Shown here: positions 22,281-37,664 of the stretch, piece after piece
Position numbering within the stretch: position 1 is the first letter of the stretch
Layout of the letters: every line of letters starts with the position of its first letter
Origin: Allolobophora icterica
Lineage: Eukaryota > Annelida > Clitellata > Crassiclitellata > Lumbricidae
NCBI GenBank assembly: GCA_963556255.1
Contig: OY744611.1
Coordinates: 1,049,030-1,113,029, forward strand
Direction: 5' to 3'
Length of the DNA: 64,000 nt
Program-made: the position numbers and the translations under genes
Notes under the pieces: generated by a model
The model's database searches: none
Told to the model about the DNA's origin: nothing
What the model saw: only the letters and a program-made list of their open reading frames with translations

Positions 22281-22767
22281 GGCTAGAAGGGTAATCTGAC
22301 TACAGTCCATGGCGCCTTATAAATCCGACAGGAGGCGGACCAGTAAAATTTCAGTGGAATAAATAGGCTAATTATCAATTAGTCTAAAATACTCTCACAA
22401 AATGACTGTTCTGCTAAACTTCTTGTCCAGAGGAAGTATTTGTTGAACTAAATTGAATATTTAAGAATAAAATTCTCAAGGAGTGGAACCCAGAAAGAAA
22501 GACTTCACTGAGTCTTTACTAACTATGGCATAAAATGACATGCAGCAATTCAACCGTCTTACAATTATATGAGCAGAAGGCAACACCTTAGGTATGTGGT
22601 GCCTGTAATGAGGAACCTCTGGATTCTCTACACCCAAACGCCTACTGGCTAAGTATTCTAAAATTAAAGCATACAAAGTAACTAATCAAGTATGTATCCC
22701 AATCTTTTATGGCATTTTTATCTCAAATTACAATTGTGTCAATTTGCAAGGTATGTTGAAAAATATT

Positions 22768-24720
22768 TCAGCACACGTCAAAAGCTAAATCGTCAGGTGG
22801 AGAAAATTTATGGCCAGAACAATGGTCCATAAATTCCTTTTCTGTTTCAAGCAATTCGTCACATACACCACATCCAAAAGATTTTGACAAAGACTGTTTT
22901 GCATCCAGAGGAGATTTGAATTTGCTAATATGCAGACATTCTCCATCTCTAATTTTCCGTAAAGAACCTGCAATTCCACTAGATTCCGAAGACATGATGT
23001 TTGAGAAACGTTCATTTGCTTTATCAATAACGCCTGTTCTGTTAAATATGGCGAAATTATCAGACAAACTAGCAATTACTTCAATTTTCAGTTTGTGATC
23101 CTGTGGCTGTATTCCTGCATGGATTTTAAACTGCCTCGCTGAAGAACTGCTCTCTGTAAAAGGCTTATTGCGCGTGTGTTGATTCTCAGTTGCACGAGTA
23201 CCTATGTGTTTCTTTTGATTTCCAATGTCTGTCAATCCTTTATTAGAAACATCGCATATGTACTGATTTTCTCCTGTATGACTTATTGTATGACTTTTTA
23301 GCAAACTCTTAACTGTAAATGGTTTCCGAGAAAACTGGCATTTGTATGTTTTTTCGCCAGTATGGGTTATCATGTGCTTCTTCAGATCACTATGAAAAGC
23401 AAATGATTTATGACACAAATGGCACAGGTATGGCTTTTCGCCAGAATGGGTTCTCATGTGCCTTTTCAAATTACTAAACTGAGCAAACGTCTGCTGACAT
23501 AACTGGCACAAATATGGTTTTTCTCGAGTATGCGTTCTCATGTGATCTTTCAAAGTATTCCCTTGAATGAACGTTTTCTGACATAATTGGCACCTGTGTG
23601 GCTTTACACCAGTATGGGTTTTCATGTGCCTTTTTAGATTACTATCACAAGCAAACGTTTCCTGACAAAACTGGCACCTGTATGGTTTTTCGCCAGTGTG
23701 GGTTCTCATGTGCCCAGTCAGAGCTCCACGATCATTAAATGATTTATGGCAAATCTGGCACATGTACGGTTTTTCGCCTGTATGGGTCCTCATATGGCTG
23801 TTCAGAGTACTGCAACGAGCAAACGTTTCCTGACATAACTGGCACTTGAACGGTTTCTCGCCAGTATGGGTCCTCATATGCCTGTTCAGAGTACTGCAAC
23901 GAGCAAACGTTTCCTGACATAACTGGCATTTGTATGGTTTTTCACCAGTATGGGTTCTCATGTGATCTTTCAAAGAACTGCCGCTCATAAGTGATTTCTG
24001 GCATAAATGGCAACTGTAACTTTATTCGCCAGTATGGGTTCTCATGTGCCTTTTCAGAGTATTACCTGTAGCAAATGACTTCTGACAGAAATGGCATATG
24101 TGTGGTTTTTCATCAGTATGGGTTTTCATGTGCCTTTTCAGATTACAAAGATGGGCAAAAGTTTCCTGACATAACTGGCACATGTATGGTTTTTCACCAG
24201 TATGGGTTCTCATGTGATCTTTCAAAGTACCACCTTGAGTAAATGATTTCTGACATAACTGGCACCTGTATGGCTTTTCACCAGTATGGATTCTCATGTG
24301 CCTTTTCAATTTATTGTTTTGAATAAATGATTTCTGACATAACTGGCACCTGTATGGCTTTTTACCAGTATGGATTCTCATGTGCCTTTTCAATTTATTG
24401 TTTTGAATAAATGATTTCTGACATAACTGGCACCTGTATAGCTTTTCACCAGTATGCATTCTCAAGTGCCTTTTCAGAAGACCGCCTTCATTAAATTTCT
24501 GACATAACTGACACATGTATGGTTTTCACCAGTATGGGTTCTCGTGTGCAGTCTCAGAACACTGCTTTGAATAAATGATATCTGGCATAATTGGGACCTG
24601 CAAGTTTTTTCGCCAGTTTGCATTTCAGATTACACCCTGACTAAATGTCTTCGATATAACTTGCACCTGTATTCCTTTTCTCCTGGTTGAGTTGTCATAT
24701 TCACCATCAGGCTATTCACT
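22768..24720 (-). pseudogene. broken C2H2 zinc-finger gene, paralogue of the module A gene
   Basis: Two open parts make up one former protein. Part 1 (24516-24022) has six fingers, including two nearly identical neighbours (SFIQNNKLKRHMRIH). Part 2 (23988-22768) has about ten fingers, the last two with C-to-S losses, and then the finger-free tail and separate finger CGVCDELLETEKEFMDHCSGH. They are split by an in-frame TAA at about 24019, in a TGEKPY linker. A one-base loss in another linker near 24524, plus a lost codon in the first finger of part 1, breaks the 5' end. The C-terminal tail is well conserved with module A (IRDGECL.ISK, KSFGCG.CDEL). Probably dead, although part 2 could still be translated. 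Confidence 0.85.
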
Positions 24721-24866
24721 TATTTGATAATTTCACTGTTTTTCTCCATGGACCTTCATCAAGGACACAGCTAAGAATCTAAGGGCTGTTTGAAGGGCTT
24801 CAGATGATCACCTTCCGCAAACGGTTTCTGAGATACTTCACATCAGTGGTGTGTTAATGTGCTTCT

Positions 24867-25075
24867 TCAATCAGCAGATTTTAGACAAAGTTGAAATTTG
24901 TATGGCTTTTTATAACCATGGGTTGCTGTATGCACTGCAAAACAATTGCCTTCAGGAGTAAAAGTTTCTGCAAGTTCTAATGTTCTTGTTGAAGATTGCT
25001 GAGGTGCAGACCTTGTACTGAAAGCCCACTTTGAAGCTCTAAAAGAACGTTGCTCGTCTTCCTCACACACCTGCT
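24867..25075 (-). pseudogene. upstream exon of the module B finger gene
   Basis: The minus strand shows a polypyrimidine-like stretch and 'ttctagcag', then GTGTGTGAGGAAGACGAG. The frame reads CEEDEQRSFRASKWAFSTRS and ends in a worn finger (GNCFAVHTATHGYKKPYKFQ) before a stop. The homologous stretch in module A (12965-13130) has a different, earlier stop. It was presumably a coding exon of the ancestral gene. Confidence 0.5.
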
Positions 25076-25708
25076 AGAATAACAGTAAAAAGTCTCGTTG
25101 TTAATGTTTCAAAATACAGAATATAGTTTGATTGAAGAGAAAGAAGAAGATGGAGGAGGAGAAGGAGGAAGAAGAAGAAGAAGGTGTAGCTGTTATAGAA
25201 AAAGAAGAAAAACAAACTTCTTCAGACATCATGTGTAATGGTGATCTATTTAATTTTATTTCACACTATGTCACATATGCGACTTAAAATAATGCATAAT
25301 AAGTTTCTTTTGCAAATTTTCATGTGTGCAATTTTCTTGCTATTTTCGTGTCGGGTCAGTGCAAAGAACGGTTGGCTAAATGGCTACTTCAAACTGTGCA
25401 CCAGTAACTGAATGGCATTGGAACTGCTCATGGCTATTGTTTTGTTACATTGTTTTGGTTTGAGCCTAGCTCTTTTCTAATCGATTACATTTAGTAAATA
25501 TCTATGACGCATATCATCATATGTGACATTTTCTTCTTTGGAAAGGCTTCAGTAAAGTTTCAGCTGACTAATCGTCTTTTTGCCTGGAACTGAAATATGT
25601 AAGACATATGTTCAACTGCATAGCCTGTCTATTTGTAGACCCATCTCAACTATATACCGGTACTTAGCCTAATCTTTAAAATGCTTAAAGACATAACTTA
25701 GTTATCCC

Positions 25709-25975
25709 CAGTGCTTTTTTTCTGGAAAAAAAGGTTCCGGAACGGAACAATAGGTTCCGGAACGGAATAATTATGGAAGGGCTAAAATCCAGCGAAAAGC
25801 GGTTTTGGGGGTTGTGAGGGTCTCAATAAACACTGAAAACAGTTCAAAACACTTAAATTAAATTAAAATAACTAAATTATTGTTTTTATTGTTAAAATAA
25901 ATAAATTATTTTTTAGTACCCGAAAAAAGGTGCCGGAACGCCGTTCCGGCGCGTTCCGGCTGGAAAAAAACACTG
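25709..25975. mobile_element. 267-bp hAT-type MITE
   Basis: The termini are CAGTGCTTTTTTTCTGGAAA and its imperfect inverse (ctggaaaaaaacactg). They are flanked by the exact 8-bp duplication gttatccc (25701-25708 and 25976-25983). Subterminal 'ggttccggaacgg' palindromes occur at both ends. The 8-bp duplication plus CAGTG ends fit hAT. It is non-coding. Confidence 0.88.
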
Positions 25976-26744
25976 GTTATCCCCTAATTCACTAATCTTC
26001 ATTTCAGCCTGCATACCATGTAGGTTTAATTCAACATAATCCGATCTTCTTGCTGTTCATAATGACATTTAGCACTATCTATAAGGGTGACAGCACTTGT
26101 TCGTCCTGACTTATCCACTGCTTTTGATGACCAGTGTCCATCCACTTTTCTGCATTGAAAGCAGCATTGTTTTGAGGTTTCTGAGCACAACACTTACCTA
26201 TGTCTGTGCACTTAGTCAGTATACTCAAATTGTCCCGAGTCAGGGTTTAGCGCATTGTTCTCTTTTGTTCACAGCAATGTACATAACTTGGAAGTAAATC
26301 ACTAAGGTATCGTTTTAAAGCAGATGAAACTTAAATTTAAATTTCATTTGACAGTTTATCTTCTAATTGTTTCTGTCAAGAGTTTGATTAGGCAAACTTT
26401 TGGATGGTGGCCAGTATGCTCTTCCTGAAAACCAGTATTGTACATGTTACCCTATTGTCAATAGTTGCATTCTGTCAACTGTCTATTTGAATAAACGAAT
26501 ATACAATACAATTACAAATTAAATTAGTGCTGCTGGGCATTCTACTGGAGCTGGACAATTTTGAAAGGAATATAAATGTTTAAAACTGGCAGACTCGCTG
26601 GACTCAACTCTTGAGTTGGGATTCTGCTCATAACCTGGTTGTCACTTTAACTCTACTATATCCTTCATCAACTACGGTTTTGCCATTTCACTCTGTGACA
26701 CATGCATATTCGTGAATTCACCAAATAAATCCAACATTTATGTT

Positions 26745-28298
26745 ATCAATCAATCAATCAATCAATATATCTTTATTGCAATCAATAACAACAATCAGTT
26801 ATAATAATACAGATCATGTACGAACAGGAACTTCTACATATCTAGATTTAATAAGATAAGTAATATTCCGTCTTATCTGACCGCTGAAATGGTGCTATCG
26901 ATGACAATGGGTGGCCCTAAAGGGACGGAAGTCCCGCTAAGGAGGGATACCCGACCAAACAAATTATCATCTTCTTGTAAATGACTGTTCGAATAGAATC
27001 TTGAGTAAATTATAATTGTTAACACATAAGGAAGAAAATGAAATAATAATTGCCTTAACTAATACTTAATTAATGGGAGGAGAGGAAAGAAGGTGAAGAG
27101 GAAAAGGAGAAGAAAAAGAGAGGAAAGAATAAATGAAAGAAGAACTTAACTAAATACTCCCGGGGAAGTTCCACCCCGGTGTGAGCCCGCCTTCTAATCC
27201 TACAAGAGTTAGTAACATACTGCTACAGATGGTAGATCATGATGTGATAAGAAATTGACGTAAACGTTTTTTGAAGTCTAGTCGATTTGTTGCTGATCGT
27301 ATTTCTAATGGTATTGAATTCCAGATAAGGGGGCCATTAGACCTTATGTTAAACGCTCTTAAATTGGTGCGTGCCTTTTCTGGACGGTATAGTGAAGCAC
27401 CTCTCGTGTTGTGTTCGTGCAACGTTGAGCCAAGAGTGAAATAATTAGAGTATGAAGCAGGGAGTAGTTTGTGTTCATATTGGAAGAAAAAATCACCAAC
27501 CTGGGCCACCCTAATTTGTTTTATAGTTAATAACTTTAGTTCCTTGAAAATATGGGCAGAGTGGGTGTTTCTTTTAGCTCCCTCAATCATTCTGATAGCC
27601 TTTTTTTGAAGGGTTGTTAATTTTTTAAGTCGAGAGTCGTAATTAGATGCCCAGAGTAGGTTGCAGTAACTTAAGTACGGTTGGATTAACGTGTGATATA
27701 AACTGATTCTAACCTCTTTTGGAAGCAAATGTGAGACTCTAGATATTATCCCAATGTTTTTAGCTACCTTTGAGGAAATATAATTTATGTGAGTTTTCCA
27801 AGTTAGATGCTGGTCAACAATAACCCCGAGGAATCTAGTAGAGTCAACCTGAGATATGGGAGCATCATCTAGTACAAGAGATGGAGTTATTTGCTGGATT
27901 TTTCTATGTGATTTGAACACAATGAAATTTGTTTTGTCAATATTAAGTGTGAGCCTATTTGCAATGAACCATCTGGTCACTCGCCGTAGTTCAAGATTAA
28001 CTGTATCCATGAGAGCTTGCCAAGAACGGTTAGAATAGAACAGGTTGGTGTCGTCTGCAAAAAGGATAAAGTATAGTGTAGTAGAAACATTTGCTAAATC
28101 ATTTATGAATAACAGAAAGAGGAGTGGCCCAAGATTTGAACCCTGTGGAACTCCGTAAGTTATGTAATCAAGGTTAGAGCGTGCTCCATTGCATACTACT
28201 CTTTGGGAACGATGTTCCAAATAACTAGTAAACCATTTTATTTGATTGCCTCTAATGCCGTAGTGGAATAATTTTTTTAGCAAGATGGAGTGGTCTAT
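26745..28298 (-). mobile_element. 5'-truncated CR1/L2-group LINE
   Basis: The limits come from comparison with modules A and C. Host sequence 'gattggata.atgcat' stops at about 28298 and resumes at 26744 ('aacata..tg.tggattta'). The 3' end on the minus strand is a TGAT tetranucleotide repeat (about 26745-26765) after 'aataaagatatat'. The 3' UTR is about 490 bp. The 5' part, including the endonuclease, is missing, which is typical of incomplete reverse transcription. Confidence 0.85.
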
Positions 28299-28307
28299 GC
28301 ATGTATC
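27237..28307 (-). pseudogene. reverse transcriptase, C-terminal two thirds of a CR1/L2-group ORF2
   Basis: About 356 codons are open without a stop. RT motifs are IDHSILL (start of the palm), YGVPQGSNLGPLLFLLFIND and catalytic FADDTNLF. The thumb and C-terminal region characteristic of this group follow (LGVIVDQHLTWKTHI, QKKAIRMI, IWNSIPLEIR). There is no genuine start codon because the frame enters from host sequence, so it is a truncated and non-autonomous remnant. The lack of stops indicates a fairly young insertion. Confidence 0.88.
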
Positions 28308-28800
28308 CAATCATAAGCAACATCTAATAGTAACTAATGATGGATATCTTTTGGAGGCTGAAAGGATTATGCAACAGTTTCGGCGTCCACTGGTAGCTAA
28401 TAATCAAATGATGCAGAAAGACACTGCAGTCTACTTAGCACTTTAACAAGGAGCGTACACTAAACTGTTAAATGGTTAAAACACTGCAGCTCCACTGTCT
28501 CAGTTAAATATGGATCATAGCTATCACTCTTGTTCTAGTAATAACTACCAGATTACTTTGTATGTTTCATTTCACTGACATGTTTAAGCAATGCTGTAGT
28601 CATAATTTCAAATAATAATTTCCTTTCTGTATAAACTAATAATTTATCATTATACTGAGATATATGAAATAGAAGCCAAAAAATTTTGCCATTTGGAATA
28701 ATGATAGCATACGACCCTCACATAATTAAATAAAATTACAACGTTATTCATATTAAACGTATATTGTTTAATTCATTCATTTCCTCTCTGCAGGAATGGA

Positions 28801-29165
28801 ATAAAGCGTACATTATGAACGACCTACGTGATATCCATAGAACAAGTACCAAATATCAGCAAATACATATTTAGAAGTAAAGGTAAAGCATAAGATTGCT
28901 TAATGGCCTGGCTATACATTACTTAATTAAGCATATTGATCGACGAGTTATAAAGAACGGTGCATTACAATCAATTGCATCTGATGACATCCATGGTAAA
29001 TCTCAACCTAGCATGGTCCGTACACGCCTGATCAAAAAGGGACCAGAAATGGAGTGGTGCCCATTCAAATGGGCAGCGGTGTTGAAGAATTTCACATGAT
29101 CAAATCATTAAAAAATGAATACAGTTGAGGTCATACAGTCGCTAAATATTGTACTGTATTTTATT
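28801..29165. other. non-coding interval, nothing recognised
   Basis: This short spacer between module B and a SINE holds no domain-bearing ORF. Confidence 0.45.
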
Positions 29166-29360
29166 GGGGAGGGGATAGAGTAATGGTAACACTCATGGCC
29201 AGGAGAGCATTAGGCTCACGGTTCGATTCCCGTAACCCCCCTCAAGGGCGGCGCCTTGCATGGCTGCCAAACCGTGTGTTTAATTTAAGATCTTGATTGG
29301 ACTTTCATGTTTCAATATAATCTTACTGCATCTGTCGGTTTGAAAAAATAAAGAATAACT
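29166..29360 (+). mobile_element. tRNA-headed SINE (copy 2)
   Basis: Box A-like 'tagagtaatgg' (29177) and box B 'ggttcgattccc' (29220) sit at tRNA-like spacing. The shared body word 'ggcgccttgcatggctgcc' follows (29250-29268), and a tail leads straight into (ATT)n. The short body suggests an internal deletion relative to the copy at 11812-12160. Confidence 0.78.
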
Positions 29361-29370
29361 ATTATTATTA

Positions 29371-29447
<77 letters not shown>
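29361..29447. repeat. (ATT)n microsatellite, tract 1
   Basis: About 28 units run from the SINE tail to the 3' end of a truncated LINE copy. On the LINE's own strand this is (AAT)n, following its 3' end. Confidence 0.95.
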
Positions 29448-33103
<3,656 letters not shown>

Positions 33104-33105
<2 letters not shown>

Positions 33106-33718
33106 TTTCTTCTATTATTCCAGAACGACAAAACCGCAATATAAAAAGATTTACATTTTCTAATGATCGTCTAATGAAAAGATGCGGGAGAAAAACATAA
33201 ACCTCAAATCATAATCGTAATTGTAATCTCCAATTTTCTAAATCGCCACTGTAAAGCTCAGCGCAAAGCACCAGCTTATTCACGAGCGCTTCGACGTATC
33301 CGAGGGGTTGACCAGAGATCGATGTCTGTTGGTGGTCCGAGTCCATAAGATAAACAATTCTCTCATTGACCTAGCTGTCGTTTGTTAAATGCGTTTGTCC
33401 ACTAAATTGTATGCAAATAGTTAAAAAATCTAACCAAGCTTGGCATTTAAAGTCGAATTTCCCCAAATATGGTTTATACTGCCATCAGCACAAAATGGCG
33501 AGCGATTTAAGTTTCTGGCTGCAATGAAAAGTAAGCTGGAGTTTCTGACAGTATATCCTGTCATCTGGTGAATATATTTTGACGTGCTAAAGCAAGTAGG
33601 ATCTGTCATCAAATCAAAATCAATTAATCGTTAATTCCAGAAATTCTTGTCGTCACAAACGCGACAGCATTAAACGGTATTTGAAACAGATTTGAAATTG
33701 TAATTATTTATGACATTA
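33104..33718. other. non-coding interval, nothing recognised
   Basis: Unique-looking sequence lies between the microsatellite and the gypsy nest. No supported ORF was seen. Confidence 0.45.
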
Positions 33719-34534
33719 TCTGGCGTTCGTCGCCCGGACGCCTGCCCTACCGCGCCGGGCGGGTTCTTGTGACTGCAGCCCAATTCCCGTCTGCAGCCAC
33801 CCGAGTCACTGCCTTGACTATTTTCAGCGTCAAATGACTGATCTCTGTCTCTGTCCATAGTGACCGTTCCTGTCAGAGGAGGTTCAGGGTTTAGGCCTAC
33901 CCCTTAACTGGGAGAGGCTACACTGTAGAGCTCGGTCTCGGCATCAGACTCTGCCACTTCCGCGGTCGCCTGGTGGACAACGTCCTGAGGATGGCCTTTA
34001 CTCAGAAAAGGGTTCGATCTTTTACCTGCAGCAGTCTTTGCCTTTTCGTGTACCTTCCTAGTAACGGGCTTTCTCTTCCTCTCCATTTGATCTGAACTTT
34101 GACGTAGGCCTACCATTTTGCACCTCGTGACTCTTGAACTATCGCCGTTAGCATGGAACACCAAACGTTCTCTAAGTTCAAGGAACAAGGAGTACTTATA
34201 ACGAGTCTCTGCGTCATGTTATTATAGACACGTGTCCATTTGGCAACACGACTTAATTCTTACCGTAACGTGTCTCTCGCTCTATTTCCGTGTGCGGCAT
34301 ACCGGCCTCACAGTGATGAATTCTGCTTCGAAAGATAACGGGTCTCTATGGCACTCTGATAGTGAAGGTCCTCTCTCTATGACCTTCCTATCTACGCACA
34401 CAGACCTTTGTTGTAACCTACGCACGAGGGGGCCCAACCTCGAACTTCAATCAGTTCTCAGAGCTGTGTGTTGCGACAAGCATTAAATATCTCTACCTGG
34501 GTACCGACTACCCGGACTTTCTCGTATCGTTTAC
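33719..34534 (-). mobile_element. gypsy-3: left part of an old LTR related to gypsy-1
   Basis: This begins with TGGCGTTCGTCG, like the gypsy-1 LTR (TGTGACGTTCGTCG), and shares 'gcacgag.tgggcc' type blocks near 34420 with the gypsy-1 LTR near 36140. The minus-strand frame at about 34230-33690 is homologous to the N-terminal polyprotein of gypsy-1, codon for codon (SSRVTRCKMV versus NSRVMRCRMV; AGKRSNPFLSKGHPQD versus AGKRANPVLKDGHPED). It is cut at 34534 by gypsy-2 and resumes at about 53884. The original 5' and 3' limits are approximate; it is probably a solo LTR. Confidence 0.7.
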
Positions 34535-35448
34535 TGTAGCGTACCTGTTGGATCGCTGTTTTGCTCTGTCCTAGCTCGGCGAATAGATAATATTGTCTGA
34601 TAGGGAAAATGCGTGAGAATTCAAAGTGTTCTCGAATAACAATAAAACATACGTAGATTTTAACAAATTATTAAAAACATCTAAACAGAGTTACAAACAA
34701 TGGCGTTATCGATTCGCTATATATTCCTATTCCTTACTTATGCGACACCGCTAAATTAAAAGATATATTATATATTTCTTATCTGCCCCCGGGGGTGTGT
34801 TGTCGATCGTTTCCTTCGTCGGAAATGTTCCTCTTCGCAGCTCCGACCGTTGCTCGTCTCGTTTTCAACAGAGTTCGTTATGTCGTTGCTTTCATTCGAG
34901 TTCGTGTTCTCGAATTCGCGATTCTCCTCTCCTCCTTGATACGTCGGGTATTCGAATGAAATACCTTTCTTCCGGCAGAGTATGGCCTCCGCCAATCGAA
35001 CAATCCAGCCCTGTTAGAATCAACCGCATTCGGATTCTACAGTTCCTTCTCCGATCCACTCTCTGTTGTTGGATCCCCAAGTCGTCCTCCCGATTCGAAG
35101 CCTGATGTCGAATCTCTTCACTTCGTGTCGACCGTTTCGATTCAAACTAGCATGCTGAATCTTCTCGTTTCACGTCGACCGATCCGGTTCAAGATAGCAC
35201 GCCGAATGCTCAATTATTATCTCCAATGTTCTCAGTTCTCGTCTCTTTTTGCGCGTTATTTTCAATTTTTGAATCAAGCCCTTCTGTGATTGGATGCCAC
35301 CGTAGCGCACCACATCACGCCATATCACGTGGTTCGCCGCACTCTCAATAGTACATAGCCTGTTTCACCGCCTCGTAGCATCGTGGGTTAACATTTGTTA
35401 TGCCCTAGGTGTCGCCTAGCGATGTCGCATTATTATTAAACATATATA
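34535..35448 (-). repeat. gypsy-2 3' LTR, major part
   Basis: This matches 52928-53838 almost base for base. The last 32 bases of the LTR were displaced to 47489-47520 by the gypsy-1 insertion. The rejoined sequence equals the intact LTR at the target site, which defines the 4-bp duplication tata. Confidence 0.93.
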
Positions 35449-37664
35449 TGTGACGTTCGTCGCTCGAGATCAACTAACCCTTCATCAGACATGGTACCAA
35501 TTTGTGTCGGTCTTACCCGAGACGCTGCTTCGTCGTCGGGCTGGGTTCGGCTCCAGCCAACCGACCTTCTGGAGTCGCCCGGGTCACTATCTTGTCTACT
35601 TCTGCTGTAGACGAGCGGTTCCCTGTCTCCGCTCTCAGTGCCCATTTCTCCAAGAGGAGGTCCCGAGGGTATCGCTTGTTTGCGAACAGTGTCGCTGTCA
35701 AGCTCCATCTCACTTTCGGACTCTGCCACTGCCGCGGTCGCCGGGTGGGCAACGTCCTCGTCCTCAGGATGGCCGTCCTTTAGAACAGGGTTCGCTCTCT
35801 TGCCGGCAGGAGTCCTCAGCTTCCTGTGAGATTTCTTAGTCAAAGACTTCCTCTTTTTCTCCACCTTAACCGAACCCTCACGTACCATTCTGCATCTCAT
35901 GACTCTCGAGTTATCGTCAATAGGGGAAAACTCTGAACGTTCTCCTGTCCGAGAGGACAAGGTGTACATCTGACGAGTCGTCACGTCGTGCCGTCTCAAA
36001 CACGCGAACATCTTGCGATAATATCTGCACGTGTGATATTAACGCGGTGTACTGGTCTCACGACACTCTCTTCTGATAGGACAGGTTCTAGGTCTAAAAC
36101 CTCCCTAACCGCACGCAGAACTGTGTTCCGACCGGCGCACGAGGTGGGCCCTACTTCGCACTTCGGTCAGTTCCCGGAACTACGTGTTTCGATCACCAAG
36201 TTATTTGCTCTGAATAACGATTGGTTTGAATACAAGATTTTCCTGACTCTATCGTTTTTCCTGGTCTTACCGCACTGTAATCAGTTGTCGGGCGGTCTTT
36301 TCCCGTACTGCGGTCTTTCGGTAACAGTGGTCTTTCCCAGTAACTATTTTTAGTTACCGGGCGATGGAGCCCCTCCAACGCTCCACCGGCGTGTCAGCCA
36401 TCCAAGTGTCACAATCCAAATGTAACGCCGACCCCGTACGGTTACCAGAATGTCCTGAATTTTGTTCCCAAGAATTTCCGAATTTTGGTTCCCTAACGAG
36501 GGTCACGCTTACTCCCACAGGTAACCGGACAAGCTCCAATCGCGGAGTTCTTCAAACCCCAAGAGGGAATTTCCTGCCTGTCGCCAAATTTACCCTTATT
36601 ATCGTTTTTGTACTAAATTGGTTTTTTCAGGTATCCCGACGGTCACTTCACCGAGCGCCGAAGTCGCGTAAAACTCTCCCAGCCGAGGACGCCGAAGTCG
36701 CGTAAAACTCTCCCAGCCGAGTACGCCGAAAGTGCGTAGAACTTCCCTTGTGTCGAATACGCCGAATTCGCGTAAAACTCTTCTCAGTGGATAAAACCAA
36801 ACACTGTCGGATCTTGGAGTTCTTCAAACTCCAAGAGGGATTTCCTTGCCCGACGCCAAATTTACTCTTGGTTTCAAGGATTTCAGAATTCCAGAAAATG
36901 GCTACCTTAAGAAGGTCACCTCTACTCTCATGGGTTACCGGACAAGCTCCGATCGCGGAGTTCTTCAAAACCCAAGAGGGACTTTCCTGCCCGTCGCCAA
37001 ATTCACCCTGGTTTTCGATCTCACACTGAATTGGTTTTCCTGTGTATCAACGGTATCCTTCCCCGAGTATTACTCAGCCGTAGATTTCCCACGATCGGGA
37101 TCTAGCCCGCTTCGCGATCAACTGAGGGATCGGCGCTGTCGGCCCGTCTCCCAACAGTGAACTTCTTTAGCTGTACTCGGGATCGCCTGATTATATTATT
37201 CGGACGCCCCTTTCGTCCGTAAATATATTTGTACTAACCAGAAACTCGAACTCTGACTCTGTCGTAACCAAATTCACTCGCCTACCACACTGAGTGCAGT
37301 ATATTTAAATCGGTAACTGAATCGCTAACCAACAACGCTGTTTGACAGTATTGCTATGTATGAAGAGTCGAACCAACTCTTCACGTATAAAGCAGCACAC
37401 CGTGAGGCAGGCTCTATGCATCCCGAATTAACGCGTCTGCTCGCTATGCGCTGGCTTTACACCGTCGATCGGGCTTCCCTGCCACGGTCGTTGCCGGCCA
37501 GTTGCCTATTGAAATTAAATAAAAATTAAATGATCGATGCTGGGTCTTCGCATGTAAAATTAAGAGAAACGATGCTGTTCCCTTCGCATGTAAACTGAAA
37601 GAAAACGATGCTATTCGCATAAAATAAATCCTCCTACTCACGCACTGCGGCCTTGACCGCCACA
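35449..37664 (-). repeat. gypsy-1 3' LTR
   Basis: This is a direct repeat of 45269-47484. It carries the first 188 or so codons of the polyprotein (36011 downward), here running out of frame context at the LTR end. Internal tandem units include about four ~35-bp copies of 'cgccgaagtcgcgtaaaact' (36655-36780) and two to three ~70-bp copies of 'aagagggactttcctgcccg' type (36540-37010). Confidence 0.95.

Larger units (their letters stand above)
22340..28800 (-). repeat. zinc-finger module B (inverted paralogue of module A)
   Basis: Read on the minus strand, the order matches module A: upstream flank (28800 downward), upstream exon (25075-24867), finger gene (24720-22768), and downstream flank with 'gtagagaatcca' (about 22630). 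It is interrupted by a LINE at 26745-28298 and a small hAT-like MITE at 25709-25975, both absent from A. Confidence 0.8.

Noticed and set aside
29177..29235. tRNA-like box A and box B
   Set aside because: These belong to a SINE head. The cloverleaf does not close and the copies at 11812 and 56190 share the same downstream body.
35450..37160. Plus-strand ORFs of 60-130 codons in the gypsy-1 LTR, repeated at 45270-46980
   Set aside because: They are antisense to the coding part of the LTR or in non-coding LTR, with no domain; they repeat only because the LTR does.
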